Shown: positions 9,905-18,874, numbered from the stretch's first letter. The stretch: DNA of 64,000 nt from Geopseudomonas sagittaria (GCF_900115715.1 NZ_FOXM01000006.1:1-64000); one strand, 5' to 3'. The notes: generated by a model not told the origin, from the sequence alone. A program made the numbers and translations.

Positions 9905-10063
9905 ATGAGCCTGGGTACCATCCTGCTAATCATCCTGATCCTGATGCTGCTCGGTGTTCTGCCGACCTGGCCGCACAGCCGCAACTGGGGTTACGCGCCC
10001 ATGGGCGGTCTGGGGCTGGTGCTGATCATCGTCCTCATCCTGGTGCTGCTGGGGCGGCTGTGA
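9905..10063 (+). CDS. DUF3309 small membrane protein
   Basis: A 52-residue protein made almost only of two hydrophobic helices around a short loop: MSLGTILLIILILMLLGVLP, then a Trp/Asn/Tyr-rich loop ending NWGYAPMGG, then a second helix LVLIIVLILVLLG. This is the DUF3309 pattern seen in many Pseudomonas. GGAGA lies 7 nt before the ATG. Function unknown. The whole gene is antisense to the C-terminal end of the convergent Crp/Fnr-type gene. Confidence 0.88.
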   Translation: MSLGTILLIILILMLLGVLPTWPHSRNWGYAPMGGLGLVLIIVLILVLLGRL

Positions 10064-10813
10064 AGCCCGCATGTCCCGTAGGTCGTTCCCCTCTCGGGGC
10101 GCGGGAACCCAGGGCAGCAGGCGATCGGTCTCCTGCTTGACCACGGCATAGCACTCGCAACTCAGCTGCTCGAGCATGTGCCGGTCCAGTACCGTGATAT
10201 GCCCGCGGCTGTACTCGATCACGCCGAGCTTCTGCAGCTTGCAGGCCGCCTCGGTGACGCCTTCGCGGCGCACGCCGAGCATGTTGGCGATCAGTTCCTG
10301 GGTCATGGTCAGGTGGTTGTCCGGCAGGCGGTCCAGCGACAGTAGCAGCCAGCGGCACAACTGTTGGTCGATCGTGTGGTGACGGTTGCAGGCCGCCGTC
10401 TGGGCCATCTGGGTGATCAGCGATTGGGTATAGAGCAGCACCAGCTGCTGCAACTCGCCGTGGCGTTCGAACTCCTCGCGCAATCGCGAGGCCGGCAGCC
10501 GCCAGGCGTGACCGGCGCTCTGTACCACCGCCCGCCCCGTGGTGCCGCCGCCACCCATGAGCATGGCGACGCCGACGAAGCCTTCGTTGCCTACCATGGA
10601 GATTTCCGCCGAGGCGCCGCTTTCCATCACGTAGAGCATCGACACGATGCAGTCGATCGGGAAATAGACGTGACGCATGAGGTCCCCGGACTCGTAGAGG
10701 GCCTTGCCGAGCGGCATGGGCACCCGTTTGAGATCGGGCTGCAGGCGGCTGCGCACCTCGGCGGAGAGGGCAGCCAGAAGGTGGTTCTGTGGCGGCGTGA
10801 TCATCTCTGTCAT
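9926..10813 (-). CDS. Crp/Fnr-family transcriptional regulator with an extended C-terminus
   Basis: A 295-residue regulator. It has an N-terminal cyclic-nucleotide-binding-like beta-barrel (LYESGDLMRHVYFPIDCIVSML), a dimerisation helix, and a Crp-type winged helix near residues 165-215 (TMTQELIANMLGVRREGVTEAA). There are no FNR-type N-terminal cysteines. The usual family length is about 240-250 residues. Here a Gln/Asp/Pro-rich tail of about 45 residues (QPPQQHQDEDDDQHQPQ...) runs through the whole DUF3309 gene in antisense, so the stop may be displaced. The start is taken at the MTEMIT ATG; one at 10804 is also possible. Confidence 0.82.
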   Translation of the reverse strand: MTEMITPPQNHLLAALSAEVRSRLQPDLKRVPMPLGKALYESGDLMRHVYFPIDCIVSMLYVMESGASAEISMVGNEGFVGVAMLMGGGGTTGRAVVQSAGHAWRLPASRLREEFERHGELQQLVLLYTQSLITQMAQTAACNRHHTIDQQLCRWLLLSLDRLPDNHLTMTQELIANMLGVRREGVTEAACKLQKLGVIEYSRGHITVLDRHMLEQLSCECYAVVKQETDRLLPWVPAPREGNDLRDMRASQPPQQHQDEDDDQHQPQTAHGRVTPVAAVRPGRQNTEQHQDQDD

Positions 10814-11008
10814 GGAGGGGACCTGGCTGGGAACGTCTTTTCCGTTCGTCGCAAGGAAGGATAGTCCAGCAGCACTCCCGCGCCATGGCTCGGCCTGCAC
10901 CGCTGCGGCGGCCGACGCTGTGTTTGCTACCGAACAGACCCGTCCCGGCGACTACGCTCACTCTGGCGACAGGCAGATGGCTGCCAGATACTGATCGGAG
11001 ATACCGAC

Positions 11009-11155
11009 ATGCTCATGACGATCGCGATAATCCTGCTAGTCCTGTGGGTTTTGGGTCTGGTTTCGACCTACACCATGGGCGGGTTCATTCACATTCTGCT
11101 GGTCGTAGCGATCGTGGTGATCCTGGTCCAGTTCATTCAAGGGCGCAGGGGCTGA
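11009..11155 (+). CDS. small membrane protein, Lmo0937/DUF5670-like
   Basis: A 48-residue protein starting MLMTIAIILLVLWVLGLVS and ending in a second hydrophobic stretch followed by FIQGRRG: two membrane helices with a Gly-rich turn (TYTMGGFIH). The pattern fits the short Lmo0937-type membrane proteins of stress clusters. GGAG stands 8 nt before the ATG. Function unknown. The downstream SYLF gene is 122 nt away, so co-transcription is possible. Confidence 0.75.
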   Translation: MLMTIAIILLVLWVLGLVSTYTMGGFIHILLVVAIVVILVQFIQGRRG

Positions 11156-11277
11156 TGCGGGCATCCCTTGAAGTGCCGGATGGTTTCTCGCAGGGAGCGG
11201 ATTCTGCTCGATGCATGCGCGGGCTACTGCTCGGTGGCTCGTCACATGCGATCCATCACTGCTATCGGAGTACGACA

Positions 11278-11838
11278 ATGACCCAATCACTGAGATCCTT
11301 TCTCGCGATCATCCTCGCGACCGTGGCACTGGCGTCGGCGAGCCTGCTGAACAACGCCAGGGCCGCAACCGCCGAGGATCTTAATGCCGACTCCAAGCAG
11401 GCGTTGCAGATCCTCTACAAGGCCCATCCGTTTGCCGAGACCATTTCGCGCAACGCCAAGGCGGTGCTGGTCTTCCCGAAGATCATCAAGGCGGGGCTGG
11501 TTTTTGGTGGCAGCTATGGCGAAGGCGTATTGATGCGCGGCTCCAAGGTGGACGGTTACTACAACTCCGTGACCGGCTCCTGGGGGCTGCAGGCGGGCGC
11601 CCAGTCGTATGCGTATGTAGTGTTCCTGATGACCGAAAGCGCCGTGAACTATGTGCGCGATACCAAGGGCTGGGAAATCGGCGTGGGTCCGACCGTGGTC
11701 GTGGTTGACGAAGGGGTGGCCAAGAACCTGTCGAGCTCGTCGCTGAAGGACGATGCCTACGCGTTCATCTTCGACCAGCAAGGTTTGATGGCTGGGGTCA
11801 GCATCGAGGGCACCAAGATTTCCCTGATCAAGCGCTGA
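11278..11838 (+). CDS. SYLF-domain lipid-binding protein
   Basis: A 186-residue exported protein: signal peptide (SFLAIILATVALASASLL) and then a SYLF/Ysc84-like domain with the typical AKAVLVFPKIIKAGLVFGGSYGEGVL, GSWGLQAGAQSYAYVVFLMT and ending GVSIEGTKISLI. SYLF proteins bind phosphoinositide-type lipids in eukaryotes; bacterial members are periplasmic or outer-membrane proteins of uncertain role. GGAG 8 nt upstream supports the start. Confidence 0.88.
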   Translation: MTQSLRSFLAIILATVALASASLLNNARAATAEDLNADSKQALQILYKAHPFAETISRNAKAVLVFPKIIKAGLVFGGSYGEGVLMRGSKVDGYYNSVTGSWGLQAGAQSYAYVVFLMTESAVNYVRDTKGWEIGVGPTVVVVDEGVAKNLSSSSLKDDAYAFIFDQQGLMAGVSIEGTKISLIKR

Positions 11839-11973
11839 AAGCCAGCTCTTTCAAGGCCTCTGCTCTGTTGACGCCTTGAGCGTGCGTTTCCGCGGCCAGG
11901 GATACGGCATTTTCAACCGTGAGCTGTGGTAGGCCTTCGCGGCTACCCCACGCTCTGCGCAGGAGATTCACAG

Positions 11974-12270
11974 ATGGTCATTCACGTTACCCACTTCATG
12001 GTCGCCGGGCATCTCGCCTGCGGCCGCCACGGCGACACGCTGGTTTCCACCACGGACGTGGCGCGGGTGAAATGCCGCAACTGCCGTGGCACCGAGGCGT
12101 TCCGCGAGGCGCGCAGACTCGAGCGGAACGCTGTGCGCAGAGCCGCTCGGCAAGCCGCAAAGGCTGCTCACGCCGCGTACCACTGGCGCGCCGCCTGGCT
12201 GCAGAAGCTCATCGACATGCCGGGACTCCAGCGCCTGCCACGGGGGTTCAAAGGTCAACCCTATGTCTAG
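11974..12270 (+). CDS. hypothetical small basic protein with a Cys/His cluster
   Basis: A 98-residue protein (MVIHVTHFMVAGHLACGRHG...) with a CGRH segment and a CRNC segment about 20 residues later, a possible small zinc ribbon, followed by an Arg/Ala-rich helix (RRLERNAVRRAARQAAKAA). AGGAG 8 nt before the ATG decides the start; the frame is open 48 nt further upstream but without a ribosome-binding site. The basic helix could bind nucleic acid. No family recognised. Confidence 0.6.
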   Translation: MVIHVTHFMVAGHLACGRHGDTLVSTTDVARVKCRNCRGTEAFREARRLERNAVRRAARQAAKAAHAAYHWRAAWLQKLIDMPGLQRLPRGFKGQPYV

Positions 12271-12368
12271 AGTCTAGACACCGATGACCGGTGACCAACT
12301 GCGGGGAATTCCAGTCCGCGCCGTGGCTCTAACTCAATAGGCCGTTTGGGCCACGAGAGGTATTTGCC

Positions 12369-12692
12369 ATGCGCCGAACACTGCTTTTTGTCGCTTCACT
12401 TGCGCTCTGCCTGCCCGTAGCCACGGCAATGGCTGGCAGCGTGGATGCAAAAGATGTCGCCACCTCCGCGGGGATATCCGCCTCGCTGTATTCCACCTTC
12501 AAGGACGACAAGATCGTCGTTGTTGCCAAGGACGATGCCAGCAGCTTTATCGCCAGCGGCGGCACCATCCGTGGCGCTTACCTGGAGGCCGCGCTGCAGC
12601 AGATCCGTCGCGAGCACCCCGGCTTGCAGGCAAGCGACCAAGAATTGGCCGCCGCGATCCTGGCTCAACCGCGGGACTCCGTCGATCGATGA
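12369..12692 (+). CDS. DUF2388 periplasmic protein
   Basis: A 107-residue exported protein: signal peptide ending near ATAMAG, then a conserved region TFKDDKIVVVAKDDASSFIASGG and ending LQASDQELAAAILA. This is the DUF2388 family, almost confined to Pseudomonas, of unknown function. GAGG stands 8 nt before the ATG. It converges on the LysR gene, 31 bp away. Confidence 0.88.
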   Translation: MRRTLLFVASLALCLPVATAMAGSVDAKDVATSAGISASLYSTFKDDKIVVVAKDDASSFIASGGTIRGAYLEAALQQIRREHPGLQASDQELAAAILAQPRDSVDR

Positions 12693-12723
12693 AGTGGGTC
12701 TTGAGCGGTGCGCAGGTCGCCGC

Positions 12724-13632
12724 TCAGGCGTCGGCGCCTGCGGTCCGCTCGCGATAGGCGCGGACGACCCCGATGAACGCGGCCAGAATCGGCGAGCGAT
12801 CGTCGCTGCGCGACATGCAGCTCAAGTCGATCCGGGCGTTGTCGGGAAGGCCGCTGAGTGGCCGGTATACCACCCCGGGGAGAGCCAGAACGGCGGTGGA
12901 CTCCGATACCAGGCAGGCCCCGAATCCGCTGGCGACCAGGGCGACCGCGGTGACGATATCGCCGACTTCCTGCGACACCTGCGGGACGAAACCGGCCTGT
13001 TGGCACAGGCCGATCACCCGGTCGATGAAGCTGGGGCGGCTGCCGGTAGGGAAGAGGACGAGGGGATGCTCGGCGAGCGCAGCGAATGGCACCACGGCTT
13101 GCTGGGCGAGCGGATGGCTGGCGCTGATCGCCAGCAGCAGCGACTCGGTGGCGACCAGCTCCGATGAGATGTCGGGGAGGGGAGTGATTATCCGGTTGAA
13201 ACCGACGCTGATGCGCCGCTGACGCAGGGCTTCGATCTGCTCGTTCTTGTTCATGCTGTGCAGAACGACCTTGACCTCCGGATAGGCCGCGCGGAACTCG
13301 GCCAGCACCTTGGGAATGATGTCGATGATCGCCGAACCGAAGATGCCGATGTCGAGGCGGCCGAGCTTGCCCTGGCCGGCGCGCTGGGTGCGTTCGGTGG
13401 CCTGCTCGACCACCGAGCGGATGTTGCGCGCCTCCTCGAGCAGCAGCTCGCCAGCCGGGGTCAGCTCCATGCCGCGCGGTGTGCGGATGAACAGCTGCAC
13501 ACCCAGCTCCTCCTCCAGTTGCTGGATCTGCCGGGTCAGCGGTGGCTGCGAGATGTGCAGCCGGGCGGCGGCGCGGCCAATGTTCTGTTCTTCGGCAACG
13601 GCGATGAAATACCGGAGATGGCGTAGATCCAT
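12724..13632 (-). CDS. LysR-family transcriptional regulator, CatR/BenM-like
   Basis: A 302-residue LTTR. The N-terminal winged helix (MDLRHLRYFIAVAEEQNIGR, then SQPPLTRQIQQLEEELG) is characteristic of the CatR/CatM/BenM branch, which controls aromatic catabolism. The effector domain covers about residues 90-295. AAGG lies 8 nt before the ATG. A site ATAC-N7-GTAC starts 35 bp upstream of its start codon, fitting autoregulation, and closely related sites lie before DUF1302 and dmpC. The effector is unknown; muconate- or semialdehyde-type metabolites are guesses only. Confidence 0.9.
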   Translation of the reverse strand: MDLRHLRYFIAVAEEQNIGRAAARLHISQPPLTRQIQQLEEELGVQLFIRTPRGMELTPAGELLLEEARNIRSVVEQATERTQRAGQGKLGRLDIGIFGSAIIDIIPKVLAEFRAAYPEVKVVLHSMNKNEQIEALRQRRISVGFNRIITPLPDISSELVATESLLLAISASHPLAQQAVVPFAALAEHPLVLFPTGSRPSFIDRVIGLCQQAGFVPQVSQEVGDIVTAVALVASGFGACLVSESTAVLALPGVVYRPLSGLPDNARIDLSCMSRSDDRSPILAAFIGVVRAYRERTAGADA

Positions 13633-13666
13633 GTTGGCAACCTTGCAGGAGGGGACTGGCCGCTCA

Positions 13667-13732
13667 ATACCTTTTCGGTACCAAGATGACGGTTTGATGG
13701 TATTGGACGCAATGCCGTTCAGGCAATAGATT
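13667..13732 (+). promoter_or_regulatory. LysR-type operator/promoter, site 1
   Basis: TCAATACC-N5-GGTA contains ATAC-N7-GTAC at 13667-13681, one base from the CatM/BenM consensus ATAC-N7-GTAT. A GTATTGGAC block begins 33 nt after the start of the site; TTGGAC (13703-13708) could be a -35 box and TAGATT (13727-13732) a -10 box with 18-nt spacing. That puts the site centre near -65, as in classical LTTR activation. It lies between the LysR gene and the first DUF1329 gene. Confidence 0.6.
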
Positions 13733-14044
13733 TCTGGTCCGCTCTTTTGGCTGGGGTGGAGTAGCGCTAAAAGCTGCTGCGGTAAAAATGAAGTTCACAC
13801 CATGAACGGAAAACTACAATAACAACAGCGATTTTCGACAGGAAATGCATGGGGTAGCATAGGTCGGCTGAATTAATTGTTGAATATGAAGTTGTTTTCT
13901 GTTGGTCGTACAGGATTTCCGGTCAGGCAGTAAATGGCTGCGCCTGAAATCGCCTGCACGAACTTCCGCGCCGATCCGGACTTTGTGTCACTGCCGCATC
14001 TATGCATGTTTCGAGTCGAATATCCCCGAGTCGAGGATATTGCA
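13733..14044. other. long leader upstream of the first DUF1329 gene
   Basis: About 310 bp without a gene and more AT-rich than the flanks. It includes an inverted repeat GTTCA-N5-TGAAC (13793-13807) that could be a second regulator site. The frame of the next gene stays open into this region (13934) but without a ribosome-binding site or similarity. No terminator was seen. Confidence 0.4.
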
Positions 14045-15400
14045 ATGTACAAGGAAGCGGCACTCTGGGCTGCGCTGATCAGCGCAATGGCAGGGGCGCA
14101 AGGTGTGCTGGCGGCGGTCAGTGCGGAGGAGGCGGCCAAGCTGGGCAACGGCACGCTCACCCCGATGGGCGCCGAAAGAGCCGGGAATGCGGACGGCAGC
14201 ATTCCATCCTGGGAGGGCGGCATGACCCGGCCGCAGCCGGGCAACATGCTGGGAGACATCCCGACCCAGCTGTTCGCCGATGAGAAACCCTTGTTCCAGG
14301 TAACCGCCAGCAATATGGTGCAGTACGCCAGCCTGCTTTCCGATGGAACCAGGGCATTGCTGCAGAAATATCCCGACAGCTTCCGGCTCGATGTATATCC
14401 GAGTCACCGTACTGCAGCGGCTCCGCAGGTTGTCTATGAAAATATTGCCAGAAATGCATTGAACTGCAGTATCAAGGAAGGCTGGGACACCATAAAAGGC
14501 TGTATTGGTGGTATTCCCTTTCCAATCCCCAGCCGGGGCGTCGAAGTGATATGGAACCATCTACTGCGTGTCGAGGCCGACTCGATCGAGTATCGCTTCA
14601 AGAATATCGTCGGCAGCGCCGATGGTACGCATACCCTGGCTACCCGCAACGAGATCGCCTTCCAGTACCCGCCCTATTACAAGGATGCGAATCCGCAGGA
14701 TTGGTCGGGCGAGTACGCCATGTTCCGCTATGTCACCCTCGAACCGCCATTCAAGGCGGGTGAATCGCTGGTGGTCCGCGACAGCATCAATGGCAAGTAT
14801 CCGCGCCAGGCCTGGCAATACCTGGTAGGCCAGCGCCGGGTACGTCGTGCGCCGACGGTGTCCTACGACACGCCGGATTTCGTCTCGTCCGGGGCCAACT
14901 ATTTCGACGAGGTGCAGGGGTTCTTCGGGGCCCTGGACCGCTACGACTGGAAGTTGGTCGGCAAGAAGGAAATGCTGATCCCGTACAACACCAACGGCCT
15001 GCTCGATGTCTCGGTCGAGCAGGCGCTGGACAAGCACCATCTCAATCCCGATCACCTGCGCTGGGAGCGTCATCGGGTCTGGGAAGTCGAGGCGTCGGTT
15101 GCGCAAGGGCGGCGGCACACGGTGCCCAAGCGTCGCTACTACATCGACGAGGACACCTGGTCGATCGCCCTGGTGGATGGCTACGACAAGCAGGGCTCCC
15201 TGTGGCGCACCAGCCAGGGGATTCCCTACGTGGTGCCAGCAATCCCGGCGACCCTGCTGCGCACCGCAGTGGTCTTCAACCTGCAGGCCGACACCATGAG
15301 TGTGGTGCAGATGCTCAACGAAGAAGACTTCAAGGTGGTGTCACCCAAGCCCGAAAGCTATTTCACCGGCGCTGCGGTGGCCGGCGAAGGTGTGCGCTGA
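14045..15400 (+). CDS. DUF1329 exported protein, first paralogue
   Basis: A 451-residue exported protein: signal peptide MYKEAALWAALISAMAGAQG... cut after LAA, then a DUF1329 domain. DUF1329 proteins resemble LolB/LppX-like lipid carriers and usually travel with a DUF1302 outer-membrane protein. The ATG at 14045 is chosen because GAGG lies 8 nt before it and the signal peptide starts here, exactly as in the paralogue at 17383. Both paralogues are 451 residues long and share long blocks (AWQYLVGQRRVRRAPTV, YDTPDFV, SGANYFDEV), so they arose by duplication. Confidence 0.88.
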   Translation: MYKEAALWAALISAMAGAQGVLAAVSAEEAAKLGNGTLTPMGAERAGNADGSIPSWEGGMTRPQPGNMLGDIPTQLFADEKPLFQVTASNMVQYASLLSDGTRALLQKYPDSFRLDVYPSHRTAAAPQVVYENIARNALNCSIKEGWDTIKGCIGGIPFPIPSRGVEVIWNHLLRVEADSIEYRFKNIVGSADGTHTLATRNEIAFQYPPYYKDANPQDWSGEYAMFRYVTLEPPFKAGESLVVRDSINGKYPRQAWQYLVGQRRVRRAPTVSYDTPDFVSSGANYFDEVQGFFGALDRYDWKLVGKKEMLIPYNTNGLLDVSVEQALDKHHLNPDHLRWERHRVWEVEASVAQGRRHTVPKRRYYIDEDTWSIALVDGYDKQGSLWRTSQGIPYVVPAIPATLLRTAVVFNLQADTMSVVQMLNEEDFKVVSPKPESYFTGAAVAGEGVR

Positions 15401-15496
15401 TCCAGCCGTTTCCACGATTCCCGGAGCCTGCCGAGCCACGCGCTGTCGGCGCGTGAGCGGGTGTTGCGCTGCCGCTCAACAGGTGCGCCCGCATCA

Positions 15497-15562
15497 ATAC
15501 CCTGAAGGTATCGGTAAGGCCTGATTTTAGTATTGGACGGTAAGCCTCGCGGGCCATAGTTT
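15497..15562 (+). promoter_or_regulatory. LysR-type operator/promoter, site 2
   Basis: TCAATACC-N5-GGTAT gives a perfect ATAC-N7-GTAT at 15497-15511. GTATTGGAC begins 33 nt after the start of the site, as in site 1. TTGGAC (15533-15538) and TAGTTT (15557-15562), 18 nt apart, are at the same relative positions as the site 1 boxes. The DUF1302 start codon is about 100 nt downstream of the inferred transcription start. Confidence 0.65.
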
Positions 15563-15667
15563 TCGAACTGTCTCCGCAGGCAGCGGGGCGGGCGCCTAGG
15601 GGATCAAGGCGCTCGCAAGAACCGAACGAAATTCACAAAAAAAATAATGATTTTCGAGGATGAAGAC

Positions 15668-17350
15668 ATGGGCAACAGCGCCAGTCTGCCGAAGTTCCAC
15701 CTGAAGAAGCTGTTTTTCGCTGTAGCCGGAGCCGTTGCCGGCCTGTCGGCCACCACTCCGTCGTTCGCTTTCCAGATCGACTCCGGCAACCCCGACCTGC
15801 GCATGTCGTGGGACAACACCGTCAAGTACAGCGCCGCCTGGCGCGTGAAGGATGCCGACTCCGACGTCGCCGACAACTCGGGCTACCCGCAGGCCAACAC
15901 CAACGACGGCGATCTCAACTTCGACAAGGGGCTGATCTCCAACCGCCTCGACCTGCTCTCCGAACTCGACCTGCGCTACAAGCGCAACTACGGCCTGCGG
16001 CTCAGCGGCGCCGCCTGGTACGACGACGTCTACAACCAGTCGAACGACAATCCCGGTGCGTTGGGAGGCGCCCAGGTCAACTCGAGCAGCGCAGACTTCG
16101 ATGAGTTCACCAACGACACCGAGAAGCTGCACGGGCGCAAGGCCGAGCTGCTGGATGCCTTCGTCTACGGCAGCTTCACCCCGGCGGACATGAACCTCAA
16201 CACCAAGGCCGGCCGCTTCACCCAGCTGTACGGCGAGAGCCTGTTCTTCGGCTCCAACGGCATCGCCGCGGCTCAGACCTCGCTGGACCTGATCAAGGCA
16301 CTGTCGGTGCCCAACTCGCAGTTCAAGGAAATCCTCCGCCCGATCGGCCAGGTTGCGGCACAGCTGCAGATCAACTCCAACGTCTCGGTCGGCGCCTATT
16401 ACCAGCTGGAATGGCGCAAGAGCCGCCTGCCGGCCGCCGGCAGCTACTTCAGCTTCACCGACTTCGTCGACGAGGGCGGCGAGAGGGTCCTGCTTGGCCC
16501 GAACGTATCCGTCCATCGTGGCGACGACATGGATGCGAAGGATTCGGGACAGGGTGGTCTGCAGGTCAAGTTCACTGCGGGCGATACCGAATACGGCATC
16601 TACGCCGCGCAGTTCCACGACAAGATGCCGCAGTTCTATTTGCGGCCGGGTGTGAATGCAGCTGGCGGAGAAGATATTGGCGATTACATGCAGGTGTTCG
16701 CTGAGAACATCCGTACCGTTGGCTTCAGCTTCAGCACCCTGGTCGGTGAGACCAACGTCGCCGGCGAACTGTCGTTCCGCGACAACATGCCGCTGGTAGC
16801 CCGAGGTAACACTGTCATTCTGCCGGGCAACACCACTGCCGATGGCGACGACGATGCCGCCTTCCCGAAAGGCCGCACCCTGCATGCCAACCTGTCGGCG
16901 ATCAGCGTGCTGTCGGCCACCCCGCTCTGGGATGGCGCCTCGTTCATCGGCGAATTCGCCTACAACCGTCGCCTGAGCGTCACCGACAACAAGGATCAGC
17001 TCGATCCCGAGGCCACCCGCGACGCCGGGGCGCTGCAGTTCATCTTCACCCCCGAGTACTTCCAGGTGGCCCCCGGCCTCGACCTGCAGGTGCCGATCGG
17101 CGTGAGCTACGGCATGTTCGGTCGCTCTTCGGTCAACGGGGCGCTGTTCCCCGCCAACCACGGCGGCAACATCAGCGTCGGCCTCAAGGCCGAGTACCAG
17201 AAAACCTGGCAGGCCAGCCTGGGCTTCACCCACTACTACGGCCCGGACGGCTCGATCATCAAGTACGACACTGCGGATCCCCAGCTCTCCTACAACAACT
17301 TCCACGGTGACCGCGATTTCGTTTCGCTGTCCGTGCAACGCACTTTCTAA
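15668..17350 (+). CDS. DUF1302 outer-membrane protein
   Basis: A 560-residue exported protein: signal peptide (LFFAVAGAVAGLSATTPSFA), then a beta-rich domain beginning FQIDSGNPDLRMSWDNTVKYS and ending in an aromatic C-terminus (DFVSLSVQRTF), typical of outer-membrane beta-barrels. DUF1302 proteins occur with DUF1329, YCF48 and RND genes and are linked in several bacteria to hydrophobic substrates; the transport direction is not settled. GAGG 8 nt before the ATG at 15668 decides the start over one 21 nt upstream. Confidence 0.88.
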   Translation: MGNSASLPKFHLKKLFFAVAGAVAGLSATTPSFAFQIDSGNPDLRMSWDNTVKYSAAWRVKDADSDVADNSGYPQANTNDGDLNFDKGLISNRLDLLSELDLRYKRNYGLRLSGAAWYDDVYNQSNDNPGALGGAQVNSSSADFDEFTNDTEKLHGRKAELLDAFVYGSFTPADMNLNTKAGRFTQLYGESLFFGSNGIAAAQTSLDLIKALSVPNSQFKEILRPIGQVAAQLQINSNVSVGAYYQLEWRKSRLPAAGSYFSFTDFVDEGGERVLLGPNVSVHRGDDMDAKDSGQGGLQVKFTAGDTEYGIYAAQFHDKMPQFYLRPGVNAAGGEDIGDYMQVFAENIRTVGFSFSTLVGETNVAGELSFRDNMPLVARGNTVILPGNTTADGDDDAAFPKGRTLHANLSAISVLSATPLWDGASFIGEFAYNRRLSVTDNKDQLDPEATRDAGALQFIFTPEYFQVAPGLDLQVPIGVSYGMFGRSSVNGALFPANHGGNISVGLKAEYQKTWQASLGFTHYYGPDGSIIKYDTADPQLSYNNFHGDRDFVSLSVQRTF

Positions 17351-17382
17351 GTCGAAACTCCCCTGAGTCGAGGAATACAAAA

Positions 17383-18738
17383 ATGCACAAGAAAACGGCT
17401 TTGTGGGCAGCGCTGGCTGCCGTACTGATGGGCGCACAGGGTGTACAGGCTGCGGTAAGTCCGGAGGAGGCCGCTGCGCTGGGCAAGACCCTCAACCCGT
17501 TGGGTGGTGAGATGGCCGCCAACGCCGACGGCAGCATCCCGGCCTGGACCGGTCAGCAGGGCGCATCCGCCGCCGGCGCCAAGGTCGGCGACATCCCGGT
17601 GCAGCCGTTCCCGGGCGAGAAGCCGGTAGCGCAGATTACCGCGCAGAACATGGCGCAGTACGCCGACAAGCTCTCCGAAGGCACCCAGGCGCTGCTGAAG
17701 AAATACCCGGACAGCTTCCGCGTCGACGTCTACCCGACACACCGCACCGGTGTGGCGCCGCAGTATGTCTATGACAACACCGCGAAGAACGCCACCAACT
17801 GCCAGACCAAGGACGACGGCAAGTCGCTGCAGGGCTGCTACGGCGGCATCCCGTTCCCGATTCCCAAGGCGGGCATCGAGGTGGTGTGGAACCACCTGCT
17901 ACGGGTCGAGAACGAGTCCACCGATGTAACCAACTTCAAGAACATCGTGCTGACCGCCGATGGTTCGCGCACCCTGGCGACCGAGAACGACCAGGCCAAC
18001 CAGTATCCCTACTACTACAAGGACGGTACTGCGGATAAGTGGAGTGGCGAGTACTTCCTGATGCGCTTCGCCACCATCGCCCCGCCGTTCAAGGCTGGCG
18101 AGTCGCTGGTGTTCCGCGACAGCATCGACGTCGCCCAGGCACGCCAGGCCTGGCAGTACCTGGTCGGCCAGCGCCGCGTGCGCCGTGCACCGACCGTGGC
18201 CTACGACACCCCGGACTTCGTCGCCTCCGGCGCCAACTACTTCGACGAGGTGATGGGTCTGATGGGCCATATCGACCGCTTCGACTGGAAGCTGGTCGGC
18301 AAGAAGGAAATGTACGTGCCCTACAACGCCAACGAGGTGGTCACCGCCAAGCTGGACGAGGCCTACGGTCAGCACCACCTGAATCCGGACAAGGTGCGTT
18401 GGGAACTGCACCGCGTCTGGGAAGTGGAAGCGACCGTGGCGGGCGGCAAGCGTCATGCCGTAGCCAAGCGCAAGTACTACTTCGACGAGGACTCCTGGAT
18501 GATCCTGCTGATGGACGGCTACGACAGCGAGGGCAAGCTGTGGCGCACCACCCAGATCACCCCGTTCGTGCTGCCTTCCACGCCGATGCTGGCCCTCAAG
18601 CCGGCGCACATCTTCAACCTGCAGGCCAACACCATGAGCACCAGCCAGTCGCTCAACGAGGCCACCTACAAGGTTGCTGCGCGCAAGCCGGAGACTCACT
18701 ACACCGGTGATGCGGTAGCCGCCGAAGGCGTGCGCTGA
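17383..18738 (+). CDS. DUF1329 exported protein, second paralogue
   Basis: A 451-residue exported protein with signal peptide MHKKTALWAALAAVLMGAQG and a full DUF1329 domain. The region just before its ATG (GTCGA, then CCCC, then GAGTCGAGG) repeats that of the first paralogue, so the duplication included the ribosome-binding site. It follows DUF1302 by 32 nt and is presumably co-transcribed. A lipid- or hydrophobe-carrier role between the membranes is an inference from family structure. Confidence 0.88.
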   Translation: MHKKTALWAALAAVLMGAQGVQAAVSPEEAAALGKTLNPLGGEMAANADGSIPAWTGQQGASAAGAKVGDIPVQPFPGEKPVAQITAQNMAQYADKLSEGTQALLKKYPDSFRVDVYPTHRTGVAPQYVYDNTAKNATNCQTKDDGKSLQGCYGGIPFPIPKAGIEVVWNHLLRVENESTDVTNFKNIVLTADGSRTLATENDQANQYPYYYKDGTADKWSGEYFLMRFATIAPPFKAGESLVFRDSIDVAQARQAWQYLVGQRRVRRAPTVAYDTPDFVASGANYFDEVMGLMGHIDRFDWKLVGKKEMYVPYNANEVVTAKLDEAYGQHHLNPDKVRWELHRVWEVEATVAGGKRHAVAKRKYYFDEDSWMILLMDGYDSEGKLWRTTQITPFVLPSTPMLALKPAHIFNLQANTMSTSQSLNEATYKVAARKPETHYTGDAVAAEGVR

Positions 18739-18760
18739 GACGCGCCTTCCGGCCGCAGTT

Positions 18761-18790
18761 CCGGCACTTCAGCCCCAGGCGGGGTGCCGG
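18761..18790 (+). terminator. possible attenuator or weak terminator
   Basis: An inverted repeat CCGGCAC/GTGCCGG with a GC-rich loop lies 22 nt after the DUF1329 stop codon and is followed by ATTTCCC. The T-run is poor, so it may reduce rather than stop transcription into the YCF48 gene. Confidence 0.4.
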
Positions 18791-18874
18791 ATTTCCCTCT
18801 TATGACTCTCCCACCCCGCAGGCGCCGTGCTTGACGGCGCAGCGGAGGCGGGGAGTCGGATTCGAGTACGCACC

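Noticed and set aside
13934-14044. N-terminal extension of the first DUF1329 protein
   Set aside because: The signal peptide and ribosome-binding site show that translation starts at 14045; the paralogue at 17383 has the same organisation.
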